A DNA stretch of 64,000 nt from NCBI RefSeq assembly GCF_025398175.1, contig NZ_CP099734.1:2108001-2172000 (forward strand). Reading direction: 5' to 3'. Origin of the DNA: Photobacterium sp. TY1-4. Lineage in GTDB: Bacteria > Pseudomonadota > Gammaproteobacteria > Enterobacterales > Vibrionaceae. The notes under the pieces were generated by a model. That model was given only the letters and a program-made list of their open reading frames with translations. It had not been told where the DNA came from and searched no databases. Shown piece after piece: positions 49,712 to 58,186 of the stretch. The first letter of the stretch is position 1, and the number at the start of each line of letters is the position of its first letter. Position numbers and translations under genes: made by a program.

Positions 49712-50868
49712 AATAGCTGTTCCTAATAGTAGATCTTTCAGGGAAGGGAACTCAGTCCAAATTGTGCGATCTGATCAGTTACCACACCAAATCATATCCA
49801 CGCAGAGGACTGAGCAATGGCCATCATAGCACCGATTCCACGTCCGGAACGTCGAAGAATGCACAAAGCGATTCAATCAACAGCAGATAAAGGTTTTGCC
49901 CGTCGATTAATTGCACTTCTTGCCCTGCATGATGGTAAGTCTATCGTTGAAGTTCATGCCCTGACTGGTGCTGCTCGCTCCTCTATCGGACGCTGGATTA
50001 ACTGGTTTACTGAGTGTGGTATGGACGGGTTGAAATCAATGGATACCGGCCGTCCACCGCTGTTACCCATGAATGAAATGCTTTCTATGTTAGTACTTCT
50101 GATTCAGCTATCACCACAGGATTTAGGATATCAGCGAAGCCGCTGGAGTACCGAGCTGCTGACACTGGAATTGAACAAATTGTTTCGTTCATCCGTTGCC
50201 GCCTCAACTGTCCGTCGCTGGTTACCTAAAGCTGGCATTGTTTGGCGACGAGCAGCGCCAACACTCTGTATCAGAGATCCGCATCGCACTGAAAAGATGG
50301 ATAAAATCAATCAAGCCTTAGCCAATTGCTCTGCAAGACATCCTGTCTTTTACGAGGATGAAGTTGATATCAATTTAAACCCTAAAATCGGTGCTGATTG
50401 GGTGATGAAAGGCCAGCAAAAACGCGTCCCGACACCGGGAAAAAATGAAAAACACTATCTTGCGGGAGCGCTTCATTCGGCAACAGGCAAGGTGTTATAT
50501 GTCAGCAGCTGTAGCAAAAACTCAGAGTTATTCATCGCGATGTTAGAGAAACTCAAGCGCCACTATCGTGGCGCAAAAACGATCACACTTATCCTGGATA
50601 ACTACATCATTCATAAGAGCCGAAAAACACAAGCCTGGCTAAAACAAAATCCCAAGTTCATTTTGCGGTTTCAGCCTGTTTATTCGCCTTGGGTCAATGT
50701 TATCGAGCGGCTGTGGAATGCGCTGCATGAAACCATCACACGGAACCACAAATGTAGCTATATGTGGCAACTTCTTCGGCAGGTGAAGTTCTTCATGGAC
50801 AACGTATCACCATTTCCAGGAGGCGGGCATGGGATTATCAAAATGTAGCACTATTAGGATCAGCTATT
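49712..50868 (+). mobile_element. IS630-family insertion sequence, 1157 bp
   Basis: The ends AATAGCTGTTCCTAATAGT and (inverted) AATAGCTGATCCTAATAGT are 19-bp terminal repeats with one mismatch. They are flanked by TA on each side (49710-49711 and 50869-50870), the IS630/Tc1-type target duplication. One intact transposase lies inside. Confidence 0.93.
49817..50848 (+). CDS. IS630-family transposase
   Basis: This 343-residue protein has an N-terminal helix-turn-helix (KSIVEVHALTGAARSSIGRWINWF). A DDE domain follows, with YEDEVDINLNPKIGADW (first Asp), LILDNYIIHKS (second Asp) and VNVIERLWNALHE (third acidic residue). This is the Tc1/mariner-like catalytic set. AGAGGAC precedes the ATG. It looks intact, and the stop lies 20 bp from the element end. 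Confidence 0.94.
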   Translation: MAIIAPIPRPERRRMHKAIQSTADKGFARRLIALLALHDGKSIVEVHALTGAARSSIGRWINWFTECGMDGLKSMDTGRPPLLPMNEMLSMLVLLIQLSPQDLGYQRSRWSTELLTLELNKLFRSSVAASTVRRWLPKAGIVWRRAAPTLCIRDPHRTEKMDKINQALANCSARHPVFYEDEVDINLNPKIGADWVMKGQQKRVPTPGKNEKHYLAGALHSATGKVLYVSSCSKNSELFIAMLEKLKRHYRGAKTITLILDNYIIHKSRKTQAWLKQNPKFILRFQPVYSPWVNVIERLWNALHETITRNHKCSYMWQLLRQVKFFMDNVSPFPGGGHGIIKM

Positions 50869-51362
50869 TAGCTGGTAATGTAAATGTTACAATGCCAGTA
50901 CGAAACTGCTTATGTATCTGCTTCAGCAATAAGAAAAATGACCCCGAATTATTCGAGAAATTTGATGCTGACGTGTGTATAGAATTCAATGTTGAATATC
51001 TAATCGAATTCTTGAAATTTGTGTTTGAAAAGAGGCTTGGCGGTAAGGTTGTGGCTAGAAATGTCGAGTATTATGACAAAAACGCAGGCTTAGATTACTT
51101 GCCTTCAGAAGCTGCTGTATTTACAAAATCAATCAAATATAGACATGAAAGTGAGTATCGTATAGCAGTCTTTTTTCCATATGACGCAGAAACCTTTATT
51201 AATGTACCAGGTAAAGAAGCATTTCGAGCGTTTCAACGCTGCGGTTGTCCTGAGCAAGTCATCAAGGCTGGTAATTGTGGTTGTTACTTTGCGTTTTTAC
51301 ATAATGGGTTAAAGGATGGCTTTAAAAGCTATATCGGCGAAATTGAAAAACTAACAAAGTCG

Positions 51363-51446
51363 TAAACGCGGACAAAAACTTGTTGGCTGCTACACTTCGC
51401 TTCACATTTTAGCCAACAATTTTTGCCGGTTACAACGGCGTTAGGT
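51363..51446 (+). other. attC-like recombination site of an integron cassette
   Basis: The segment begins at the TAA stop of the preceding gene. It contains the imperfect palindrome ACAAAAACTTGTTGGCT (51372) / AGCCAACAATTTTTGC (51411) around a CTTCGCTTC-containing loop. It ends with GGCGTTAGGT, in which GTTAGGT (51440-51446) fits the core GTTRRRY. The next gene starts 15 bp later. The opposite R box is degenerate (CGTAAAC). Confidence 0.6.
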
Positions 51447-51460
51447 CATAGGAGAAAAAT

Positions 51461-52219
51461 TTGAGTAATACACCTAAATGGTTTGAAGTTGGTAGCCAGT
51501 TAATTGGCGAGGTATCTGGTGTAGCTATACAGCTGGCAGATCAATTGTCAGACTTGTCATTGGACAGTAAAACCTCGGTCCAATGTTCAGTTCTTCATTA
51601 CGTTCAATGCTTAATGGCAAGTGCAGACGCAAATCGAGAGGGCAAACATGCAATAGCGTTAAGCTTAACTCGGCAAAGTGTCGAAGCGTTAACTTTAATT
51701 GAATGCGGCTTCTTAAAAGATCGAAGCCTTTCGTCAGAATTAGTTACGGCATGGGTCCAAGGTTCAAAAAGTTCGGGAGCAATCAGAAAAAGATTAAGTC
51801 AGAATGTTTGGCAACTTTATACTAAATCCTTGTGGTCACAAGGTTGGGGGGAATATTTTGGAGAGTTCTGTTCTTCAATACAACCGTATGCCCACTACTC
51901 TCGAGAATTGCAAGGGTGGCAACTTGAAGTGATCGATAATGCAACATTGGAAGACTGTGGCAGCATTACTCTGAATATGAAGTTCGGCTTTGATACTTAT
52001 GATTCAAATAAAGCTACTAGAATCACGTTGATTCATATCTTGCTTAGTTGGACTCTGGGTAAAATCATTACAAATAACGTAAACCAACCTGAACTTGAGC
52101 ACAAGTTAGGCGAATTGCAGCAAGCTTTAGAGGTTTGTCCTGAGTTAGGGAAAGGGCAACTTGATTGGGCTCAGCAGCTTTGGGCTTCTGAATTTACCAA
52201 GCCTCAAGAAATGGCCTAA
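51461..52219 (+). CDS. Unrecognised cassette-encoded protein
   Basis: This 252-residue, mostly helical, Trp-rich protein has no signal peptide or membrane segment. The TTG start is supported by AGGAG eight bases upstream. I do not recognise a family. Visible features are SVLHYVQCLMASADANREGKHAIALSLTRQSVEALTLIECG (shown only by its ends: SVLHYVQC and LIECG), an SYSRELQGW-like middle and a LLSWTLGKI helix. It lies between two attC-like core sites (GTTAGGT at 51440 and GTTAGAC at 52356), and its stop TAA is inside GCCTAAC. This is typical integron-cassette anatomy. The HEPN-like helical look of residues 45-90 is only an impression. Confidence 0.7.
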   Translation: MSNTPKWFEVGSQLIGEVSGVAIQLADQLSDLSLDSKTSVQCSVLHYVQCLMASADANREGKHAIALSLTRQSVEALTLIECGFLKDRSLSSELVTAWVQGSKSSGAIRKRLSQNVWQLYTKSLWSQGWGEYFGEFCSSIQPYAHYSRELQGWQLEVIDNATLEDCGSITLNMKFGFDTYDSNKATRITLIHILLSWTLGKIITNNVNQPELEHKLGELQQALEVCPELGKGQLDWAQQLWASEFTKPQEMA

Positions 52220-52362
52220 CAAACGACTATGGCGTCATCGGGAATCACTGCACTGAGGATGACAACCGTCTTCCTGACGCAGGACAATCCCCCCGGAAAA
52301 AACAGCAACACAAAACGCGACGGCGTCATTGAATGAGAAGAAGTCCATGCCATCCGTTAGAC
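52214..52362 (+). other. Second, weaker attC-like site
   Basis: GCCTAAC (52214-52220, RYYYAAC, including the stop codon) and GTTAGAC (52356-52362, GTTRRRY) are near-complementary ends. Inner words ATGGC and GCCAT can pair. Spacers are unequal and the middle does not fold clearly. Confidence 0.4.
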
Positions 52363-52506
52363 TGAGAAGTAACAGCCACCACAGTTGAGGTCGTCCCTTT
52401 ATGCTTTTTCCTAAAATAGGCAGTCTTTCTATCGTACTGTCCATCCTGTTAACGGGATGTGCGACTTCTCCACATGGTTCATTTGCGGCGATCAGTTACG
52501 TTGATA

Positions 52507-52516
52507 AGGGCGCAGT
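52507..52516. repeat. Left 10-bp target-site duplication
   Basis: AGGGCGCAGT is identical to 53907-53916 on the other side of the IS. Confidence 0.9.
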
Positions 52517-53906
52517 CATAGACTGGAACTTAAGCATTAAGTTTCTTGTAAATGCCATCCAAGCTACTGTCCTGCCTAGATTTTCTTTGCTTCGATTTAA
52601 CAGCGTTCTTCGATATATATTGAATGGCCCAATTCAGGCGGACCGTTATTTCTGACCAAGCTTGATGGATTAATGCCTCCAAAATCGGAAGTAACCAGAC
52701 ATCCACGTTTTTGGCTGCCTTGAGAAGGGAGACTGTTGGCAGTATTTGCACCGCGAGACTGCGCCTGACTATCAGCGCTAGCAGGCTGGCCCAAATAAGG
52801 CCTTCAACTATCGCTTTTTGCCCTGTCCCAAAACGCTTCCAGTTGGTATGTGATTTCAACTCCTTGAATAGTAGTTCGACCTGCCAACGACAGCGATACA
52901 CGGCCATCACGTCATCTGCCGTGAACTCTGATATCGGTAGGTTGGTCAACCATATACAGTAGCGCTTTTCCTCGGCGAACCACCGCCTTATCAGGCGAAA
53001 CTTGAATCTGCCACGTTGGCAGGTCAAGTCGAGCACCTCGGAACGATTGTTCTTCCGGGTGATATCTCTGAGCTTTCTGCCTGCCAACTTCGGCAAAAGT
53101 CGGCCTTTGCCATTGCGGGCCTCAACGATGAGGGGGTTGAGCGATTTTCCGCCCCGGACCACGAACGCTCCTCCATGTTCTGTAAGCGCCTCGAAATAGT
53201 CGAAATCTACGTAACCGGCATCGGCCAACAGAAGCTTGTTACTAAGTGACTGGGGCTCAGGCAGGAAACCACGCTCTGAGGCTGTGTCAGCCGTGACTGA
53301 CATTGCGGTGGGAGACTGGCTGGATAGTGACATGGTCATATGGCATTCAACCGCCGCTTTGGATTGTCTAAACCGGCTCGGAAATACCCCGGCCAAGTCT
53401 GGATGTACGGCAAACGAGCTGCCATCCTGCAGCAACACTTCATCGAACAGTGCGAGCTTTTTCGGTAGCGAGTGGGACGCCTTCTCGACAAACTGGATCA
53501 TGGCGAACTTGACCAGCTCCTTCATGAAGTCGGCAAAAGAATCTTTGCGTAGTTGGTTATGGAAAGGTTTGTATGCCACATTGTCATTTTCACTCAGGCA
53601 CATACCATTGAACTGGCGATGGAGGTCAGCGATGGCGGTACAGTTCCCCTTACTCAGTGCGGCGAGTAGGCTCAGTACCAGCGATTGTGGCTGAATAGCC
53701 CTTTTCCGCTGGATAAATCCGCAACGTTTAGCAGTTCTGCCAAGAAAATCAGCATTAAAGAATTGCGCTAACTGGTCTTTCAGAGAGATAATCGTCATCG
53801 GCTTCATGGTTGATTTAGAGGGTTTGTTTGGCGACGACTATCTGATCATAAATGAAGCCTTTTTTCTATCTAAAATATAGAGTTAGCGCTTAAGATCCTA
53901 TCTATG
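52517..53906 (-). mobile_element. Second IS4-family insertion sequence, 1390 bp
   Basis: The ends CATAGACTGGAACTTAAGC and (inverted) CATAGATAGGATCTTAAGC are terminal repeats with a few mismatches, flanked by a 10-bp duplication. The transposase runs on the minus strand. The element is a different subgroup from the one at 12186, with different ends and a different protein. Confidence 0.9.
52530..53807 (-). CDS. IS4-family transposase (second type)
   Basis: This 425-residue DDE transposase has LLQDGSSFAVHP (first Asp), LLADAGYVDFDYFEAL (second Asp) and the YREK signature YRCRWQVELLFKELK (third acidic residue, spacing Y-2-R-3-E-6-K). It has little resemblance to the transposase at 12276 apart from the family fold. 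The frame is intact. The ribosome-binding site at 53807 is weak, and a second in-frame ATG lies three codons in. Confidence 0.93.
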   Translation of the reverse strand: MKPMTIISLKDQLAQFFNADFLGRTAKRCGFIQRKRAIQPQSLVLSLLAALSKGNCTAIADLHRQFNGMCLSENDNVAYKPFHNQLRKDSFADFMKELVKFAMIQFVEKASHSLPKKLALFDEVLLQDGSSFAVHPDLAGVFPSRFRQSKAAVECHMTMSLSSQSPTAMSVTADTASERGFLPEPQSLSNKLLLADAGYVDFDYFEALTEHGGAFVVRGGKSLNPLIVEARNGKGRLLPKLAGRKLRDITRKNNRSEVLDLTCQRGRFKFRLIRRWFAEEKRYCIWLTNLPISEFTADDVMAVYRCRWQVELLFKELKSHTNWKRFGTGQKAIVEGLIWASLLALIVRRSLAVQILPTVSLLKAAKNVDVWLLPILEALIHQAWSEITVRLNWAIQYISKNAVKSKQRKSRQDSSLDGIYKKLNA

Positions 53907-53916
53907 AGGGCGCAGT
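53907..53916. repeat. Right 10-bp target-site duplication
   Basis: AGGGCGCAGT is the second copy of the sequence at 52507-52516. Confidence 0.9.
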
Positions 53917-54238
53917 AAAAAGCTCCAACGCAATCGGCCCAGTGAGGGGGGAAAGCTGTCAAACGAGAGTTCTGTATTTGTTTCCCGTGGGCCCGGCAAC
54001 GTCAACCAGCGAGGCGAGGCAATCCAAGCAGCCAAGAAGCAACATATGGGGACAAACTATATTGCGGATATCTCGATAGACGATCGAACAAACTGGAAAT
54101 TCGGATATTCAGTACAATGCATAACCGTCGATGCCATTGCTTATTGAGAGTTAGCTCTATTGCCTCGCTGGTAAGTCACCAATAATCGGTGATTTTATCT
54201 ACAAAAATCTTGATGAATTTCTATCTTTCTTCGGTGCG

Positions 54239-54267
54239 AGACCTTAACCACAAAGTGTTTAAGGTCT
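54239..54267. terminator. AT-rich hairpin downstream of the broken lipoprotein gene
   Basis: AGACCTTAA and TTAAGGTCT form a 9-bp stem with an 11-base loop, followed by TGTTGAC. It is possibly a weak terminator. Confidence 0.45.
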
Positions 54268-54360
54268 TGTTGACAAGCAGCAACGAAACCGCTCCCCCAA
54301 CCATAGAAATTGATGTTTTCCCGCCTGAACATGGTAAACTCATGCCCCTTTTGAGATGAG

Positions 54361-54692
54361 CGCTCGGTTGGCGGAAATCCCAACAACCGAAGCGATGAAA
54401 ATCGCGCCTGTCGTACCGGCAGACCTGAACATCAGCGGTCTAGCAGCGACTTGTGGCAGTCCCGGCTAGAAAGCCGGGGCAAACCCGCCATACTGAAAGC
54501 TGGCCGGATGTTCTCTGCAGGGGCAATTTCCGACATACGCCAATCAACAGGGGCATTCACATGCAACAGCAATTGACAATATCCGGGTGTTTGGGTGAGT
54601 GAGCACACCCAACGCAGCGACACCGCTGCCCCTACAAGAAGGCAAGAATGCCCCCAATATGCCCCTAACATAAATGAAGTAACTGTAAGCAA
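54361..54692 (+). ncRNA. Hairpin-rich leader upstream of ygiQ, candidate structured RNA
   Basis: Four closely spaced hairpins are visible. They are CGGTTG/CAACCG (54365-54389), GCGAT-GAAA-ATCGC (54392-54405), CTGTC/GGCAG (54408-54422) and CCCGGCT-AGAA-AGCCGGG (54461-54478). Downstream, repeated GGGGCA words (near 54520 and 54550) can pair with several TGCCCC words just before the start codon. No known riboswitch class was recognised and no long frame fits. A TTGATG about 50 bases upstream could be a -35 element. Confidence 0.4.
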
Positions 54693-56990
54693 ATGATTTC
54701 AAACAAAATTAACGAGTACCCAAAATACTGGGCCGAATGTTACGGCACAGCGCCGTTCCTGCCGACCACGCGTGCAGAAATGGACGCCCTCGGCTGGGAC
54801 AGCTGTGACATCATTATTGTGACGGGCGATGCCTATGTCGACCATCCGAGCTTCGGCATGGCCGTGATCGGCCGGGTGCTGGAAGCCCAGGGGTTTCGGG
54901 TCGGGATCATTGCCCAGCCGGAGTGGCATAATAAAGACGCCTTCATGGAACTGGGGCAGCCAAACCTGTTCTTCGGCATCACCGCCGGCAACATGGACTC
55001 CATGATCAACCGCTATACTGCGGACCGTAAGCTGCGCCACGACGATGCCTATACGCCGAATAACGAAGGCGGCAAGCGTCCGGATCGGGCCGTGCTGGTG
55101 TACTCGCAGCGCTGCCGCGAAGCCTACAAAGACACCCCGATTGTACTGGGCGGGATTGAAGCCAGCCTGCGCCGCCTGGCCCATTACGACTACTGGTCGG
55201 ATAAAGTCCGTCGCTCGGTGCTGTTTGACGCCAAGGGCGATATTCTGCTGTTCGGCAACGCCGAGCGTGCCCTGGTGGAAGTGGCCCACCGCCTGGCCGG
55301 TGGTGAAGATATTACCACCATGACTGACATTGCCGGTACGGCGGTAATCCTGAAAGAACGCCCGGAAGGCTATAAGGAAATTGATTCCAGTCGGATCGAA
55401 AAACCGGGTAAAGCGATGCCAATGCCAAACCCGTATGCGACAGAGGAGACCTGTGCGACCACCAAAAAAGCACAGGCTGAGGAGGCTGCCAAACCAATCA
55501 CCATTCAGCCCTCGCGCCACGACTCGAAAACCACGGCGGTTCGCCTGCCGTCGTTTGAAAAACTGCGTAACGACCGCATCCTGTATGCCCACGCCAGCCG
55601 GATCATGCACCTGGAAGCGAACCCGTATTCTGCGCGTGCCCTTATCCAGCAGCACGGTGATCGAGAACTGTGGGTCAACAAGCCGCCGATCCCGCTGACC
55701 ACCGAAGAGATGGACTTCGTGTTTGGCCTGTCATACGCCCGGGTGCCGCATCCAAAGTACGGCAAAGCCAAGATCCCGGCGTATGACATGATCAAAACCA
55801 GTGTCAATATTATGCGTGGCTGTTTCGGCGGTTGTTCGTTCTGTTCAATCACCGAGCACGAAGGCCGGATCATCCAGAACCGCTCGCATGAGTCGATCCT
55901 GAGCGAGCTGGAAGATATTCGTGACAAGGTGCCAGGCTTCACCGGGACCATTTCAGATCTGGGTGGCCCGACCGCTAACATGTACCGTCTGGGTTGTTCG
56001 GATCCAAAAGCGGAAGTGAACTGTCGCCGTCCGTCCTGTATCTTCCCGGAGATCTGTAAGAAGCTGGATACCGACCACAAACACACCATCGATCTGTACC
56101 GTAAAGCGCGCAACGTCGACGGCATCAAGAAGATCCAGATCGCGTCCGGAGTTCGTTATGACCTGGCAATTGAGTCTCCGGAGTATATCCGTGAGCTGGT
56201 GACCCACCACGTGGGCGGTTACCTGAAGATTGCGCCGGAGCATACCGAGAAAGGCACCCTGGATCTGATGATGAAGCCGGGCATGGGCACTTATGACCGC
56301 TTCAAAGAGCTGTTTGAAAAATACAGCGCTGAAGCCGGTAAGAAGCAGTACCTGATCCCGTACTTTATCTCAGCGCACCCGGGCTCAACTGATGACGACA
56401 TGCTGAACCTGGCGCTGTGGCTGAAGAAAAACGACTTCCAGTGTGATCAGGTTCAGAACTTCTACCCGTCACCGATGTGTAACGCTACCGCGATGTATCA
56501 CTCGGAGACCAACCCGCTGAAGCGCGTGAAGTACAAAAAGCGTGAAGATCTGTTTGTGGCCAAGGGCGAGCGTCAGCGCCGACTGCATAAAGCCTTGCTG
56601 CGCTATCATGATCCGGCCAACTGGCCGCTGATCCGCGAAGCGCTGGTCAGCATGGGCAAGAAGCACCTGATTGGTGACAAGCCACACTGTCTGGTGCCGG
56701 AAGCCGGCAGCGATGCCGAACTGACTCCGGCTCAGCGCCGCGGCTCCAGTCGCCACGGTGCCAAGCGTTTTGCAACCAAACACCCGAACCAGCCGGATAT
56801 CCGTAAAGATGGTCAAGGGAAGTCAAATGGCCGTCCCGGAAATTCATCCCGTGGCACGCAAGGAAAAGCCAACACAGCCAAAGGCAACGGCAAAGCGCAA
56901 AGCCCATCCAACCGCCCTGCCCGCCCGGGAAAACCGGCCGGCCAGCGCCAGAACGGTAAACCGGCCCGCAGCCGTTCCGCGGCCCGCTAA
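54693..56990 (+). CDS. ygiQ: YgiQ family radical SAM protein (UPF0313)
   Basis: This 765-residue protein has an N-terminal YgiQ-specific region ([25 protein letters not shown], then [15 protein letters not shown]). A central radical SAM domain carries the 4Fe-4S motif CFGGCSFC. Further conserved blocks are [12 protein letters not shown] and [10 protein letters not shown]. The C-terminal 60 residues are basic and low in complexity (Gly, Asn, Arg, Pro), probably RNA-binding or disordered. Its reaction is not established. The ATG at 54693 lacks a good ribosome-binding site and follows a hairpin-rich leader. Confidence 0.95.
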   Translation: MISNKINEYPKYWAECYGTAPFLPTTRAEMDALGWDSCDIIIVTGDAYVDHPSFGMAVIGRVLEAQGFRVGIIAQPEWHNKDAFMELGQPNLFFGITAGNMDSMINRYTADRKLRHDDAYTPNNEGGKRPDRAVLVYSQRCREAYKDTPIVLGGIEASLRRLAHYDYWSDKVRRSVLFDAKGDILLFGNAERALVEVAHRLAGGEDITTMTDIAGTAVILKERPEGYKEIDSSRIEKPGKAMPMPNPYATEETCATTKKAQAEEAAKPITIQPSRHDSKTTAVRLPSFEKLRNDRILYAHASRIMHLEANPYSARALIQQHGDRELWVNKPPIPLTTEEMDFVFGLSYARVPHPKYGKAKIPAYDMIKTSVNIMRGCFGGCSFCSITEHEGRIIQNRSHESILSELEDIRDKVPGFTGTISDLGGPTANMYRLGCSDPKAEVNCRRPSCIFPEICKKLDTDHKHTIDLYRKARNVDGIKKIQIASGVRYDLAIESPEYIRELVTHHVGGYLKIAPEHTEKGTLDLMMKPGMGTYDRFKELFEKYSAEAGKKQYLIPYFISAHPGSTDDDMLNLALWLKKNDFQCDQVQNFYPSPMCNATAMYHSETNPLKRVKYKKREDLFVAKGERQRRLHKALLRYHDPANWPLIREALVSMGKKHLIGDKPHCLVPEAGSDAELTPAQRRGSSRHGAKRFATKHPNQPDIRKDGQGKSNGRPGNSSRGTQGKANTAKGNGKAQSPSNRPARPGKPAGQRQNGKPARSRSAAR

Positions 56991-57011
56991 ACCTTTCGCC
57001 AGAACGTGATA

Positions 57012-57046
57012 AAACACAAAGCCCGCACGAAGCGGGCTTTGTTTTA
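57012..57046. terminator. Terminator between ygiQ and a small membrane-protein gene
   Basis: CAAAGCCCGC, loop ACGAA and GCGGGCTTTG are followed by TTTTATG, with a matching AAAACA on the other side. It is bidirectional. Confidence 0.9.
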
Positions 57047-57067
57047 TGCCGAATGGACCCAGGCTAG

Positions 57068-57223
57068 TCAGCGCATCAGCTCAATCGCCATCAGGTACGC
57101 CACCGCACCAGCAATCACGACACCCAAGACAATCAGCAGCTTTTTCTGACGGCGCTCATCTAAGTATTTCGTCGCCAGATAAGCCAGCAACAATAAAACC
57201 CCGATCACCGCGAATTTCAGCAT
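57068..57223 (-). CDS. Small two-helix membrane protein, 51 residues
   Basis: The sequence starts MLKFAVIGVLLLLAYLATKYL, has a charged middle DERRQKKLL, and a second helix (IVLGVVIAGAVAYLMAI) before the stop. TAGGAGTG lies 6-12 bases before the ATG, a strong ribosome-binding site. The opposite strand carries no competing gene. The layout is a helical hairpin in the inner membrane with the basic turn in the cytoplasm. I do not recognise a family. It lies 44 bp downstream of yggN on the same strand, so may share its transcript. Confidence 0.7.
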   Translation of the reverse strand: MLKFAVIGVLLLLAYLATKYLDERRQKKLLIVLGVVIAGAVAYLMAIELMR

Positions 57224-57267
57224 GAGTTCACTCCTATGCCGTCAAATGAAGCTGCCCGTCCGGGCCG

Positions 57268-58011
57268 TTAAATTTCAAACATCTGGTATGGTTTCAGTTC
57301 CGGAACCACCCGATGCAGCTGCTGTTCTTCTTCGGCCAGTCCTTTGATCGAATCACAGACTTCCCCGGCTTTCTCTGCCACTTCACCGGAACGTTCACGT
57401 ACTTTCGCTTCAATAGCCGCTTTCATTTCACCAAACTGCTGCTGGAGCTCAGAAAAGCTGATTTCACCGTTTTTCATTTTCTCGGTCAGGGCAGAAAACA
57501 GATTCGACATCGACTCCACACTCACATGCTTCATCGCCTGCTCAAATTCCTGACGCCAGTCGGTGTCTGCCGTTTCAAAAATGTTGGCCGGCATAACAAA
57601 CTCCCCTTCCGGGTAAAATTTATCATGGGCCTTCTGGCTGTAATCCGCAATCAGGGTTTTTACCCCAGCAAAAGACTCGCCGGAATCAAACCGGGACGCC
57701 ACTTCATTCATAATCTCTGACGCAATCCCGACGCCATCGTCTGCAAGATCAGCCACTTGCGGTAAGTAAGTCTTCACTGCCTGACTATAGGCTTCCACCG
57801 CCTGCTGCTGAACCGTATTCAATTCTAACTGTTTGCCGTCTACAAAGACCTGGTTCTGCGCATCGATCCACATTTTGGCCTGACCGCCCTGATAGACCGA
57901 CACCTGATCATCCGCAATATGGATATCGTGCTGGACATCAACCGGACAGGTTTTGGCAAAAGCAGCGTTTGCACTCAACAGGATAGCCGCTGCCAGGGCT
58001 GTTTTCATCAT
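57268..58011 (-). CDS. yggN: YggN-like DUF2884 periplasmic protein
   Basis: This roughly 247-residue protein has a signal peptide (MMKTALAAAILLSANAAFA). The mature part contains CPVDVQHDIHI, VFVDGKQLELNTVQQQAVEAYS and a long helical C-terminal half with heptad-like regions (EKMKNGEISFSELQQQFGEM), the DUF2884 pattern. Function is unknown. The start is uncertain: two adjacent ATGs (58011 and 58008) begin the signal peptide. TTG codons at 58023 and 58047 are in frame, and the latter has AGGG upstream. Confidence 0.82.
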   Translation of the reverse strand: MMKTALAAAILLSANAAFAKTCPVDVQHDIHIADDQVSVYQGGQAKMWIDAQNQVFVDGKQLELNTVQQQAVEAYSQAVKTYLPQVADLADDGVGIASEIMNEVASRFDSGESFAGVKTLIADYSQKAHDKFYPEGEFVMPANIFETADTDWRQEFEQAMKHVSVESMSNLFSALTEKMKNGEISFSELQQQFGEMKAAIEAKVRERSGEVAEKAGEVCDSIKGLAEEEQQLHRVVPELKPYQMFEI

Positions 58012-58186
58012 CGACTTTTTCAATGGATTTGCTCTCAACTTCGACAAGTTACCCTGCTAACTGTCACATGTTTTCCCTGCCGCGACAAGAGCCTACAAAA
58101 TTTCCTTACAACATCCTGACCGACTTGTATTTCGACCGATTCACAGGCACTCTTGCTGAGTTTATTCATTTACCTGCCGAGTTCCC

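Larger units (their letters stand above)
49508..51365 (+). pseudogene. DUF2971-like gene split by an IS630-family element
   Basis: The N-terminal part (49508-49711) starts at a GTG preceded by GGAGGG and reads YKYLYGKWKYLQDLVD. The C-terminal part (50871-51365) includes RNCLCICFSNKKNDPELFEKF and ends at TAA. Removing the IS and one TA copy joins ...NPDDL to AGNVNVTMP... exactly in frame, giving about 232 residues. A short YKY start, a CFS motif and a late ESEYRI segment are the layout of DUF2971 proteins, whose function is unknown. In its present state the gene cannot make the full protein. It is AT-rich relative to its surroundings and sits in a probable integron-type array. Confidence 0.8.
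52401..54147 (+). pseudogene. Small lipoprotein gene broken by an IS4-family element and a frameshift
   Basis: The 5' part (52401-52516) encodes a lipoprotein signal peptide (IVLSILLTGCATSPHG) followed by FAAISYVDKGAV. The 3' part resumes at 53917 with KSSNAIGPVRGESCQ in the continuing frame. Around 53990-54000 the coding frame shifts by one base to GPGNVNQRGEAIQAAKKQ, ending VQCITVDAIAY at the TGA at 54145-54147. The layout resembles TRL-like lipoproteins of unknown function. Two independent lesions mean it is inactive. Confidence 0.7.

Noticed and set aside
52235..52444. 69-codon minus-strand frame over the second attC-like site
   Set aside because: No ribosome-binding site, and it overlaps the start of the lipoprotein gene and recombination-site features.
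54195..54692. Minus-strand frames of 63 and 86 codons in the ygiQ leader
   Set aside because: Poor composition, no ribosome-binding sites and overlap with hairpins; more likely a non-coding leader.
54699..55655. 318-codon minus-strand open frame opposite ygiQ
   Set aside because: ygiQ has unmistakable radical SAM motifs in this stretch, and the antisense frame has none.
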